Shown here in pieces: positions 23,701 through 32,170 of a stretch of DNA of 64,000 nucleotides. Source of the DNA: an uncultured Bacteroidota bacterium. GTDB lineage: Bacteria; Bacteroidota; Bacteroidia; Flavobacteriales; Flavobacteriaceae. Positions within the stretch are counted from its first letter, which is position 1; each line of letters starts with the position of its first letter. The notes below the pieces were generated by a model that worked only from the letters and a program-made list of their open reading frames with translations, did not search any database and was not told where the DNA came from. The translations under genes were made by a program, and so were the position numbers. The stretch covers positions 1 to 64,000 of the forward strand of contig CACONV010000001.1 of the NCBI GenBank assembly GCA_902628605.1, in the 5' to 3' direction.

Positions 23701-23841
23701 TTATAATTCAAGCTTAAGCTTATTTAACATTTCAATTGTTGTCATCATTTTTATTTTATGAACAGAATCTATATAATTCTTATTTGATATTTTTTTTTCA
23801 AACATCAAAATAACTTCATCAAATGTATATTTTTTTTCCAT
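23701..23841 (-). CDS. Small charged protein (46 aa)
   Basis: An ATG-initiated frame (23839-23841) of 46 codons ending TAA at 23701-23703. The peptide is rich in Lys, Glu and Met (MEKKYTFDEVILMFEKKIS...) and predicted helical, with no signal. It fits exactly between the dipeptidase-like gene (11-base gap) and the Dabb gene (12-base gap), all on the minus strand, as expected for a small operon member. No known family is recognised. Confidence 0.45.
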   Translation of the reverse strand: MEKKYTFDEVILMFEKKISNKNYIDSVHKIKMMTTIEMLNKLKLEL

Positions 23842-23852
23842 TTTATTCCTTT

Positions 23853-24947
23853 TTAAAAAACCTCTTTATAATACCTTAACCAATTTAATCCTAGTATTTT
23901 TTCAATTTCATTAAATGTATATCCTCTTTTCTTTAATCCTTCAGCTACATTCAAATATCGCCTTGGAGAATCTATTTCTGGAATCCAAGGTGGCCATTGT
24001 ACTTTGTAAGAGGGTTTAAAATTCTTTAATCTAGGCAGGTACCAATTCTCTTTAGTTGCTCCACTTGCTTTGATTCCCTGAATGGCAAAATCTGCAGCAA
24101 CGCCTACATGGTCGATACCTGCGACATTGATTGCGTGTTCGATATGATCCAAATATGTTTGAAATGTAGTTTCAACTCCTAGCTTTGGTCCAATCATATA
24201 TCCTAAACAAATTATTCCAATCACTCCACCTTTTTCGGACATAGATTTTAGTTGTTTATCTGATTTAGCGCGTGGGTGATTTTTATATAATGCTTCGCAC
24301 ATCGAGTGGTTAATGGATACTCCTTTTTCGCTATATTTTATTGCATCGTCTGTTGTTTTACTTCCACAATGAGAAACATCGACCATGATACCAAGATTGT
24401 TCATCTTTTTCAAAGCCTCAATGCCAAAATCGGATAATCCTGCGTTGGTCCTTTCTGTACAGCCATCACCTAATAGATTTCGCTGATTGTAGGTTAATTG
24501 AATCCATCTAGTCCCAGCTTTGTAAAGAGATTCTATATTTTCAATTGAGTTTTCAATCATTGTGGCATTTTGAAAACCTAAAAGAACTCCTGTTTTGCCT
24601 TCTTCTTTGGCGCTATAAAAATCTTTTGAAGATTTGGCCAATATTAATTTATTTGAATTTGATTTAATTTTATTCTCCCATTTCAATAAAGATGACATCG
24701 CAATTTTAAAATTCTTTGAAGGCAGTGATGCGCTGAAACCGGTATACCCTGATTCATCCAACGCTTTAAACGAATCTTCATTCCAGCCCCTTGGGATTAT
24801 TAACCCGTCGATAACTATTGCCTTTTGGTAAAATTCTTTTACTCTAGAGGAATTTGGGTTTGAAAATATTGACAGCTCAATATTTACCAAGGGGTATATT
24901 GTACTTAGAGATAACGATTTTAAAAATTTTCTTCTTTTGATTGTCAT
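23853..24947 (-). CDS. Tat-exported M19 (membrane dipeptidase)-like protein
   Basis: A 364-residue protein of the M19 renal dipeptidase family. The N terminus KRRKFLKSLSL is a twin-arginine motif. Family blocks include YKAGTRWIQLTYNQRNLLGDG, SDFGIEALKKMNNLGIMVDVSHCG (His of the second metal) and INHSMC. The usual HxD ligand pair near the N terminus is replaced by DGLIIPRG, and the bridging Glu region reads LLGFQNATM, with Gln where Glu is usual. So it keeps two of five zinc ligands and may be a binuclear-deficient variant or a pseudoenzyme. Some M19 branches look like this. Confidence 0.8.
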   Translation of the reverse strand: MTIKRRKFLKSLSLSTIYPLVNIELSIFSNPNSSRVKEFYQKAIVIDGLIIPRGWNEDSFKALDESGYTGFSASLPSKNFKIAMSSLLKWENKIKSNSNKLILAKSSKDFYSAKEEGKTGVLLGFQNATMIENSIENIESLYKAGTRWIQLTYNQRNLLGDGCTERTNAGLSDFGIEALKKMNNLGIMVDVSHCGSKTTDDAIKYSEKGVSINHSMCEALYKNHPRAKSDKQLKSMSEKGGVIGIICLGYMIGPKLGVETTFQTYLDHIEHAINVAGIDHVGVAADFAIQGIKASGATKENWYLPRLKNFKPSYKVQWPPWIPEIDSPRRYLNVAEGLKKRGYTFNEIEKILGLNWLRYYKEVF

Positions 24948-25051
24948 ATTTTAATTAATGGAAATTTCTTATATATTATCACATCAAAAAAATTTCTATG
25001 CTCTTTATTTATTAAAAAATATCTAAAATTTAACTTTAAACCTCAACTAAA

Positions 25052-25411
25052 ATGAAAAAAATTAATGTTCTTTCAAAATTTAAAAAATTCAATTCTCGCT
25101 GGAGTCCTCACTCAATAGCCGAACTAAATGGACAGCAAGTAATAATAGCTAAAGTTAAAGGAAATTTCGTCTGGCACTCTCATAAAGAAGAAGACGAACT
25201 TTTTTATGTTATTAAAGGAAAATTAAATATGGAATTTCGTGACAAAACTAAAGAAATTCTTCAAGGTGAAATGATTATAGTCCCTAAAGGTGTTGAACAC
25301 CGACCAAGTGCTGAAGAGGAAACGTGGATACTTTTATTTGAGCCAGTAAACACCAAACATACAGGAGAAACCATTTCAGATATAACCAAGGTAAGTTATC
25401 CTAAAATATAG
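25052..25411 (+). CDS. Cupin domain protein
   Basis: A 119-residue single-domain cupin. Motif 1 is WHSHKEEDELFYVIKGKL, with the two His, Glu and Gly positions of a metal site, and motif 2 is EMIIVPKGVEHRPSAEEETW, with the second His. There is no signal peptide. Such small cupins bind sugars or small ligands or act as mannose-6-phosphate-isomerase-like enzymes. It has its own leader. Confidence 0.88.
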   Translation: MKKINVLSKFKKFNSRWSPHSIAELNGQQVIIAKVKGNFVWHSHKEEDELFYVIKGKLNMEFRDKTKEILQGEMIIVPKGVEHRPSAEEETWILLFEPVNTKHTGETISDITKVSYPKI

Positions 25412-25459
25412 AAAATAATTGCTAAATACAATTAGTTTTGTCCCTCTAAGATGAATTCT

Positions 25460-25942
25460 TTATTTTTCTTTTCTGAAATGATATCGTGTAATGAAAATAG
25501 CATCTCTTTCTTTATCTGCGCTTTCTACACCTGAACTCACAAACACTAGTTCCCACCCTTGAGCAGACATTTCATTAAGTTTTGATTTAACCATCGCATC
25601 ATTAGTTGCAATATTATTAAATCTAATCCCCGCAACATTATAAAAATTTAACAGTTTAGTTTCCTCAAATGCTAAAGTCCTAATTTCAGAACGCTTTTTA
25701 TCTGATTTCTCTTTTTTACCATCTTCTTTTCTTATTGTAGTTGCCTCCCTGTAGTTTACTGTTTCTGTCCCAGATATCATTCTTGAACGACCTAATCCGT
25801 TTTGAATAAGTGACTCAACAACAGTAACAGTTTCAAATTCATATGTTTTCCCGGATTGAGATTGATTAGTAAAAGCCATGATTACAGCTAGGGCTCCAAT
25901 TATTGCAAAAATTGAAATTGCCTTGTTTTTAAAGTTTTTCAT
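25460..25942 (-). CDS. Exported protein with a DUF4177-like end
   Basis: A 160-residue protein with one N-terminal hydrophobic segment (KNKAISIFAIIGALAVIMAF), probably a signal peptide. The middle is charged and Lys-rich. The C-terminal LNEMSAQGWELVFVSSGVES and the final FITRYHFRK resemble DUF4177-type domains (helix, G-W-E-L-V strand). Function unknown. It converges with the cupin gene with a 48-base gap. Confidence 0.65.
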   Translation of the reverse strand: MKNFKNKAISIFAIIGALAVIMAFTNQSQSGKTYEFETVTVVESLIQNGLGRSRMISGTETVNYREATTIRKEDGKKEKSDKKRSEIRTLAFEETKLLNFYNVAGIRFNNIATNDAMVKSKLNEMSAQGWELVFVSSGVESADKERDAIFITRYHFRKEK

Positions 25943-26109
25943 TTTAATTCTATTTATTGATTATGTTGATTTTAAAATTTTAAATAATGAAATAAATATA
26001 CTGATTAAAATAAAATCATTGAAATTTACATTCTACAACAAAAATCAAAGTAATAGTTCAAAATTTATTGAAGGGCTGAGGAGAACTCAAGTATTACTTT
26101 GAGAAATAG

Positions 26110-26183
26110 TGGAGAAGAAGGGACTCGAACCCTCGACCTCTTGACTGCCAGTCAAACGCTCTAGCCAACTGAGCTACATCCCC
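26110..26183 (-). tRNA. tRNA-Ala (GGC anticodon)
   Basis: A 74-base cloverleaf read on the minus strand: 5' GGGGATG acceptor arm, D arm with AGCTCAGTTGGCTAGAGC, anticodon loop CTGGCAG (anticodon GGC, codon GCC) on a 5-bp stem with one G-T pair, TTCGAGT T-loop, and a 3' strand CTTCTCC plus the discriminator A. Pair 6-67 of the acceptor stem is a T-T mismatch, the only irregularity. No CCA is encoded. Confidence 0.9.
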
Positions 26184-26346
26184 AAATTATAACTAATTGA
26201 TTTTAAATAATTTATAAAAATCAAATTGTTTTTACAGTAGTTTACAATTGATACAAATCTATTAAAATTGGTCTATTTAGCTAAATTTTGACAGTTAATT
26301 TACAGTAAAATAATAGGGGTATGGTTTTAATATTTCCTTTTTCTAC

Positions 26347-27915
26347 ATGGGTTTAGGAGTTTTAATGTACCCTATGTATAATACATTTAAATGGGTGGTT
26401 TTCCTTTTTTTGTATATTCTATTAAATATTAAATCCTCTACTGTGAAAAAAATTGCGTCGATTATTTTTTCTTTTATTTTTTGTTTCTGTACTAATTTCA
26501 ATAACCATGGATCTAATGACCAAGGTCTAGATCCAAACATAATTATAATTTTTATGGACGATTTAGGTTATGGTGACATAGTGAACTTTGGAGCGATAGA
26601 TTATCAAACACCCAATCTTGATGAATTAGCTAATCAAGGCATGACTTTCACAAACTTCTACTCTGCTCAAGCCGTATGTAGTGCCTCAAGAGCTGCATTA
26701 TTGACTGGATGTTATCCAAATAGAATAGGAATAAGTGGCGCTTTGTTTCCCCAATCAAAAGTGGGTTTAAATGAAAATGAAGTTACTATTGCTGAAATGT
26801 TAAAGGAGAAAGGTTATTCTACAGCGATTTTTGGTAAATGGCATTTAGGGCATCAAGAAAAGTTCAACCCACTTAATCATGGATTTGATAATTATCTTGG
26901 CATTCCATATTCTAACGATATGTGGCCGGTTGATTACGATGGAAATCAAATTTTAGATGAATCTAATTGGAAGAAAAAAGCTTACCCTCAACTTCCTTTG
27001 ATGAAAGATTTTGAAAAGATTGATGAAATTAGAGATTTGAATGATCAGTCAAAATTAACAACATTGTTTACTGAGGAATCTGTCAAATTTATCAACAAAA
27101 ACAATGACAAACCATTCTTTTTGTACTTACCCCATCCAATGCCACACGTTCCAATTGCTGTTTCAGAAAAGTTTAAGGGGAAAAGTAAGCAAGGTTTATA
27201 TGGTGACCTTATGATGGAAATAGACTGGTCTGTAGGTGAAATTGTTAAAGCTTTAGAAAAAAATAATATTGAAAACAATACCCTTATTGTTTTCACAAGT
27301 GATAATGGGCCTTGGCTAAATTATGGGAATCATGCTGGGTCAACAGGTGGACTAAGAGAAGGTAAAGGAACTAGTTTTGAAGGTGGGCAGAGAGTTCCAA
27401 CTATAATGAAGTGGCCTAACCTTATTCCCATTGGGAGTGTATCTAATCAAATGGCGTCTACGATTGACCTTTTACCAACCATTGCCAATCTGGTTTCTAC
27501 AAAATTACCAAACCACATAATTGATGGAATTGACATTACATCTGTTTTAAAGGGAGATAAAAAATCTAATCCAAGAAATAATTTTTACTATTATTATGGG
27601 GACAATAACTTGGAGGCTGTAAGAAAAGATAATTGGAAACTAGTACTTCCACATAAAAGTAGATCTTATAAAAATGTTTTACCCGGTGATAATGGATATC
27701 CAGGACCTTATTATCAAATCCAAGCAGAATACTCTTTGTATGATCTACGAAGGGATCCTGGAGAAGAATATGATGTGAAGGAGTTATATCCAAAAGTTGT
27801 TTTTGAATTAGAAAAATTAGTTGAGAGTGCAAGAAAAGATCTGGGCGATAATCTAACTCGTAGAATAGGTGAGAATAGGAGAGAACCTGGTTTTTCTAAT
27901 ACTGCTGAAGATTGA
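26347..27915 (+). CDS. S1-family sulfatase (CSASR active site)
   Basis: An exported type I sulfatase of up to 522 residues. From ATG 26347 it has the metal-binding pair in FMDDLGYGD (71-72), the active-site C-S-A-S-R with Cys111 to be converted to formylglycine, FGKWHLGH, and TSDNGPW. A GTG at 26443 would give the more normal lipoprotein-like N terminus (KKIASIIFSFIFCFC) and follows a TATATT box; the long form would have two hydrophobic segments in a row, so the GTG may be the true start. It is unlinked to the sulfatase group at 36-45 kb and lies after the tRNA. The substrate is unknown. Confidence 0.9.
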   Translation: MGLGVLMYPMYNTFKWVVFLFLYILLNIKSSTVKKIASIIFSFIFCFCTNFNNHGSNDQGLDPNIIIIFMDDLGYGDIVNFGAIDYQTPNLDELANQGMTFTNFYSAQAVCSASRAALLTGCYPNRIGISGALFPQSKVGLNENEVTIAEMLKEKGYSTAIFGKWHLGHQEKFNPLNHGFDNYLGIPYSNDMWPVDYDGNQILDESNWKKKAYPQLPLMKDFEKIDEIRDLNDQSKLTTLFTEESVKFINKNNDKPFFLYLPHPMPHVPIAVSEKFKGKSKQGLYGDLMMEIDWSVGEIVKALEKNNIENNTLIVFTSDNGPWLNYGNHAGSTGGLREGKGTSFEGGQRVPTIMKWPNLIPIGSVSNQMASTIDLLPTIANLVSTKLPNHIIDGIDITSVLKGDKKSNPRNNFYYYYGDNNLEAVRKDNWKLVLPHKSRSYKNVLPGDNGYPGPYYQIQAEYSLYDLRRDPGEEYDVKELYPKVVFELEKLVESARKDLGDNLTRRIGENRREPGFSNTAED

Positions 27916-27917
27916 TT

Positions 27918-28031
27918 TTAATCAGCCAAGATAATATAATCAATATGTAGATTAACAGTTTCTTTGTCTTCACAAAGTTCTCTATCTTTTTTAATTCCAG
28001 GTCTTATGTCTGTGTTGCAAAATACTGGCAA
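27918..28031 (-). pseudogene. Possible gene remnant (C-terminal fragment)
   Basis: A 37-codon frame without a start codon, bounded upstream by TAA and ending in TAA at 27918-27920. The peptide (NTDIRPGIKKDRELCEDKE, then TVNLHIDYIILAD) is charged and protein-like, unlike most AT-rich spacer translations here. It may be the tail of a decayed gene between the sulfatase and the acyl-CoA dehydrogenase, or chance. The identity of the parent gene is not known. Confidence 0.25.
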
Positions 28032-28063
28032 TTAGTTAGTCTTAAATAATTCTTTTTGCAATG

Positions 28064-29230
28064 CTAAACTATTGCTGAAATACCTGTGATTTTTCTTCCT
28101 AAAATCAAGGTTTGGATTTCATCTGTCCCCAGATAACTTATGATGGTTTCCAAATTCATCAAATGTCTCATAATAGGATATTCACTAGTTATACCCATGC
28201 CTCCTAAAATTGATCTCGAAATTCTCGCCACATCGCAAGCCATCTTAACATTATTTAATTTTGCTAATGATATTTGCTCGTATGAGGCAACTCCTTCATT
28301 CAATAAAGATCCTAATCTCCACAATAAAACTTGAGCTTTTGTAATCTCCACTAACATATCAGTGAGTTTTTTTTGTATCAATTGAAAAGATGAAATTTCT
28401 TTCCCAAATTGTTTTCTTTGCATTGAATATTTATGAGCCACATCGTAGCATTCCATAGCAATTCCAAGTACCCCCCAAGAAACACTGTATCTTGCAAGGT
28501 TTAAGCATTTATATAAATCTTTAAAAGTTTTGCATTTATGCAGCAAATTTTCTTTAGGAACTTTCATGTTTTGAAAAATCAGCTCTCCGGTTATAGATGA
28601 TCTGTACGATAATTTATTTTTAATTTCAGAAGTTGAAAATCCCTCTGTTTTTCTGTCTACAATAAATCCTGACAGATTATTTTTTTTATCCTTCGCCCAG
28701 ACAATCGCTAAATCACAAATAGGAGCTTGGCCTATCCACATCTTTGAACCATTAATTAAATAAAACCCATCTTTTTCTTCGTAATAAGTTTTCATTGATC
28801 TTGGGTCTGATCCGTGATCTGGCTCAGTCATTCCAAAACTTCCAATTAGATTACCTTTAGTAAGAGGTATTAAATATTTTTTTTTTTGATTCTCAGTACC
28901 ATACTCATATATGGATTTTATAACAAGCGAAGACTGTATAGAACTTAAAACACGTAAAGAGGAATCTCCTCTTTCAAGCTCTTGCATCATTAAGCCGTAC
29001 GATATAAAATCTAAATTTGATCCTCCATACTCCAAAGGTAAATAACCACCAAAAGCTCCCATATCAGCAAGACTACTGATTAAATGCCGTGGGAATTCAC
29101 CATTTAAAAAAGCTTTTTCAATTATAGGAGAGAAGTTTTCATTTACCCACTCTCTTGTTGAATCTCTTACTAAAATTTGTTCACTGTTTAAAAGCTTATC
29201 TATTTTATAAAAATCAGGAGATTGAAACAT
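28064..29230 (-). CDS. Acyl-CoA dehydrogenase, glutaryl-CoA dehydrogenase-like
   Basis: A 388-residue flavoprotein of the acyl-CoA dehydrogenase family. The FAD and substrate signatures are present: FGMTEPDHGSDPRSMKT, GSKMWIGQAP, SRSILGGMGITSEYPIMRHLMNLE. The whole pattern is nearest to glutaryl-CoA dehydrogenases, but the catalytic Glu found in their Y-E-G-T motif is Leu here (ISYLGTDEIQTL, Leu367). Some other members place the base elsewhere, so activity cannot be excluded. It is divergent from the nitroreductase gene. Confidence 0.87.
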   Translation of the reverse strand: MFQSPDFYKIDKLLNSEQILVRDSTREWVNENFSPIIEKAFLNGEFPRHLISSLADMGAFGGYLPLEYGGSNLDFISYGLMMQELERGDSSLRVLSSIQSSLVIKSIYEYGTENQKKKYLIPLTKGNLIGSFGMTEPDHGSDPRSMKTYYEEKDGFYLINGSKMWIGQAPICDLAIVWAKDKKNNLSGFIVDRKTEGFSTSEIKNKLSYRSSITGELIFQNMKVPKENLLHKCKTFKDLYKCLNLARYSVSWGVLGIAMECYDVAHKYSMQRKQFGKEISSFQLIQKKLTDMLVEITKAQVLLWRLGSLLNEGVASYEQISLAKLNNVKMACDVARISRSILGGMGITSEYPIMRHLMNLETIISYLGTDEIQTLILGRKITGISAIV

Positions 29231-29392
29231 TTTTAATTTTTTAAATGATTACATAATTCAATTTGAATTTCTAATAGTATTATCGGAAATTCTTTATTTG
29301 TTTTTATTTAGATTGATTCTAAATAACTAAATTTGGTTAAAATATTAATGTATTGCAAATTTTTTTCATAATTATTTAAACTCTTTTCAATT

Positions 29393-29950
29393 ATGAATAT
29401 TTTAAATTTAATTAAATCTCGACGATCAGTAACTCCTAAACTTTATAATGATATAGAAATTAGTGACGATGAACTTCGTTTAATACTGGAGGCTGCTAAC
29501 TGGGCGCCAACACATAAAAAAACGGAGCCTTGGAGGTTTAGAGTCTTGAAAAATCATTCCAAGGATAGCTTAGGTAAGTTTCTAGCTAAAAAGTATAAAG
29601 AAACTGCAACTTCTTACTCAAAATTTAAGCATTACGATTTTATTGAAAAGGCAAAAAAGTCAGCAGTTATAATACTAATATGCATGCAGCGTGACCCTCA
29701 GGAGTCCATCCCAGAATGGGAAGAAATAGCTGCTGTTTCCATGTCCGTGCAAAATATGTGGTTAATGGCAACAAACTTGGAGATTGGGTCATATTGGAGT
29801 TCAACTAAATTAATTAATTATATTAATGAATTTACACCATTGGATAAAGGTGAGACATGTTTAGGTATTTTCTACATGGGTAAGTTTGAAAAAAAATTAA
29901 TTCCTAGAACGCCAGGGCCGATAGAAAAAAAAATAAGATGGATATATTAA
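29393..29950 (+). CDS. Nitroreductase family protein (YdjA-like)
   Basis: A 185-residue FMN-dependent oxidoreductase. Signatures are IKSRRSVTPKLYNDIEISDDELRLILEAANWAPTHKKTEPWRF at the N terminus (flavin-binding R-R-S, A-P-T-H) and NMWLMATNLEIGSYWSS. The compact size and the A-P-T-H-K-K-T-E-P-W pattern suit the YdjA-like subfamily. These enzymes reduce nitro or quinone compounds with NAD(P)H. It lies 25 bases upstream of the ankyrin protein gene. Confidence 0.9.
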   Translation: MNILNLIKSRRSVTPKLYNDIEISDDELRLILEAANWAPTHKKTEPWRFRVLKNHSKDSLGKFLAKKYKETATSYSKFKHYDFIEKAKKSAVIILICMQRDPQESIPEWEEIAAVSMSVQNMWLMATNLEIGSYWSSTKLINYINEFTPLDKGETCLGIFYMGKFEKKLIPRTPGPIEKKIRWIY

Positions 29951-29975
29951 TAATGTTAGATTTAAAATTTAAATA

Positions 29976-31472
29976 ATGAAACACATAAAATTTGGAATCA
30001 TGATTCTTTTCTCTTTTTACTTTAGCTATGCTCAAAAAGAGAATGAAAATATTTTTCTTGATCGTGACTTTTGGAAAACTTCACCAAAGGTGACAAAAAT
30101 AAAAGAAATGATTAATAAAGGTGCTAACCCAGTGGAGTTAAACCGATATGCTTTTGACGCTGTATGTTATGCTATTTTAGAAAATGCCCCTCTAGAAAGT
30201 ATTATATATCTTCTTTCATTAAAAGGGAATGAGGTTAATAAATTCACACATGATGGTAGAAATTATTTTATGTGGGCAGCTTACAAAGGGAATGTAGATT
30301 TGATGCAACATCTTATTCAAAAGGGATCAGACACAAAAATTGTAGATGATCATGGATATAATCCAATCACCTTTGTTGCGGTCACGGGTCAACAAAATTT
30401 AAAAGTTTATGATTTACTTCTTAAAAATGGTTCACAGATAAAAGATATGAATCGTGAAGGTGCTAATTCCCTTCTACTTTTAACTCCTCATTTAAAAGAT
30501 TTTTCTACGGTTAAGTATTTCACAGATAAAGGATTGAGTATACTCGACAAGGATCACCTTGGGAATACGATGATTAGTTATGCTGCTCGAGGCGGCAATA
30601 GAGAAATTATAAACAAGTTGATTACTCTTGGGGTTGATTACAAAAACAAAAACAAAAATGATGGAAATGCATTTATGTTTGCGGCAAGAGGCTTTCGAGG
30701 TTCAACAAATAATCTAGAGTTTTTTAGATACCTTAAAAAAATTGGCATTGATACAAATATTATCACAAAAGACAATGAAACACCACTCCATGCTTTAGCG
30801 TTTAGACAAAAGGACCGTAAAGTTTTTGAGTTTTTTATTGATAATGGCGTTGACCCCAACAAAAAAAACAATGACGGAAACACTGCTCTAATCAATGCTG
30901 TATTATCAAGTAACATTGAAATTGTTAAATATCTGCAGGGATACACTAAAAATATTAATCAAAAAAATAAAGAGGGTATGAACGCTTTAATTTATGCTTT
31001 CAGAAATGGAGATCCAAAATTAGTTAAATTCCTACTAGAGAATGGATCAAACATTCACACTAAAGACAAAAATAATAGAAATGTTATAGCTCACCTTTTT
31101 GACACCTTCTCTTACTCAAATAAGGCAAATTTTGATGAACTTCTGGACATGTCCTTAAAAATGGGAGTTAATCCAAACGAAACTTTTTTTGGTAACAATA
31201 ATCTAATCCACCTCGCTGCTGAAAAAATGTCGGATTTCCTTCTAAAAAGAGCCATTGCATTCGACCAAGAAATAAATCAAAAAAACAATAATGGCCTTGC
31301 ACCCCTGCATATTGCTGCTATGAAATCAAGAAACAACAAGTTATTAAAAATATTAATTGAAAATGGTGCTGTTAAGACAGTATTAACTGATTTTGACGAG
31401 AGTGCTTACGATCTAGCAAAAGAGAATGAATTTTTAATTGACAACAATATTAATATTGATTTTTTAAAATAA
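29976..31472 (+). CDS. Exported ankyrin-repeat protein
   Basis: A 498-residue protein with a signal peptide (MKHIKFGIMILFSFYFSYAQ) followed by about a dozen ankyrin repeats, such as DGRNYFMWAAYKGNVDLMQHLIQKGSD, DHGYNPITFVAV, DGNTALINAVLSSNIEIVKYLQG, NGLAPLHIAAMKS. Ankyrin repeats bind proteins; export into the periplasm is unusual, as most are cytosolic. The next gene starts only 4 bases after the stop, so both are co-transcribed. Confidence 0.88.
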   Translation: MKHIKFGIMILFSFYFSYAQKENENIFLDRDFWKTSPKVTKIKEMINKGANPVELNRYAFDAVCYAILENAPLESIIYLLSLKGNEVNKFTHDGRNYFMWAAYKGNVDLMQHLIQKGSDTKIVDDHGYNPITFVAVTGQQNLKVYDLLLKNGSQIKDMNREGANSLLLLTPHLKDFSTVKYFTDKGLSILDKDHLGNTMISYAARGGNREIINKLITLGVDYKNKNKNDGNAFMFAARGFRGSTNNLEFFRYLKKIGIDTNIITKDNETPLHALAFRQKDRKVFEFFIDNGVDPNKKNNDGNTALINAVLSSNIEIVKYLQGYTKNINQKNKEGMNALIYAFRNGDPKLVKFLLENGSNIHTKDKNNRNVIAHLFDTFSYSNKANFDELLDMSLKMGVNPNETFFGNNNLIHLAAEKMSDFLLKRAIAFDQEINQKNNNGLAPLHIAAMKSRNNKLLKILIENGAVKTVLTDFDESAYDLAKENEFLIDNNINIDFLK

Positions 31473-31476
31473 AGAG

Positions 31477-31980
31477 ATGAAAAAAAATATGAAGTTTGGA
31501 GAACATATTAGACTATTTAGCGCTGTGGTTTTTACCTTTTTATTCTGTTCTTCATTTGTTTCAGATGTCGAAAATAAATACAAATGTATGTTACAACTTG
31601 TCAATTATTCTGGTGAAGGTGCTTACATAGTTGTATCAATAATTGATAAAAAAAATGACTACAAAAAAACAATAAAAGTAATAGGTGATGATGACGAATG
31701 GTATCCAGATATAAGTAAATGGTACCCATATTATTTAAAAAATTCTAAGGAGATGGATGGTGTTACCGGTGCAACGATCTCCGGGGGTGAACGCACAGTA
31801 TTTAGCTTTGATATTGATGAAAAATATTTTGATGGTAATCATAATTTACGTTTTGAAACTGCTGTAGAAGACCAAAAATACGAGGCTGATGACTTAAATT
31901 TTAATCTTCAAAAAACCTCAATTGTAGGCCAACACAGTGGAAGTGGATACATCCGTTACATAAAAATATTGAAATTGTAA
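31477..31980 (+). CDS. DUF2271 exported protein with a flavinylation-like motif
   Basis: A 167-residue protein with an N-terminal signal and the DUF2271 pattern: KYKCMLQLVNYSGEGAYIVVSIIDKK, DDDEWYPDISKWYPYYLK, and the end GQHSGSGYIRYIKILKL. Residues 94-102 read D-G-V-T-G-A-T-I-S, which fits the [DN]-x-x-[ST]-G-A-T-x-[ST] motif at which ApbE attaches FMN covalently (the target would be Thr100). Members of this family occur beside flavin-linked electron-transfer proteins elsewhere. Here the neighbour is the ankyrin gene, and no ApbE is in the window. Confidence 0.8.
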   Translation: MKKNMKFGEHIRLFSAVVFTFLFCSSFVSDVENKYKCMLQLVNYSGEGAYIVVSIIDKKNDYKKTIKVIGDDDEWYPDISKWYPYYLKNSKEMDGVTGATISGGERTVFSFDIDEKYFDGNHNLRFETAVEDQKYEADDLNFNLQKTSIVGQHSGSGYIRYIKILKL

Positions 31981-32170
31981 TACTTTTTATTTTTTCTTGA
32001 GCCAACAATTTAGGTAACTATCACTACACAAAAATATTTTCAGATTGACTCAATATATTAAATACTAAATTTTAATCTACCTGAGTAAAATTTTTATTAA
32101 ATATTTCATATTAAATTTTCTGCCAAATAGGTCTTATTTGTATATTGTCTACTAAAATAAATCCATCCAA

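Noticed and set aside
27566..27832. Antisense frames within the sulfatase and other genes
   Set aside because: They overlap well-supported genes on the opposite strand and show no signal peptide, family motif or promoter.
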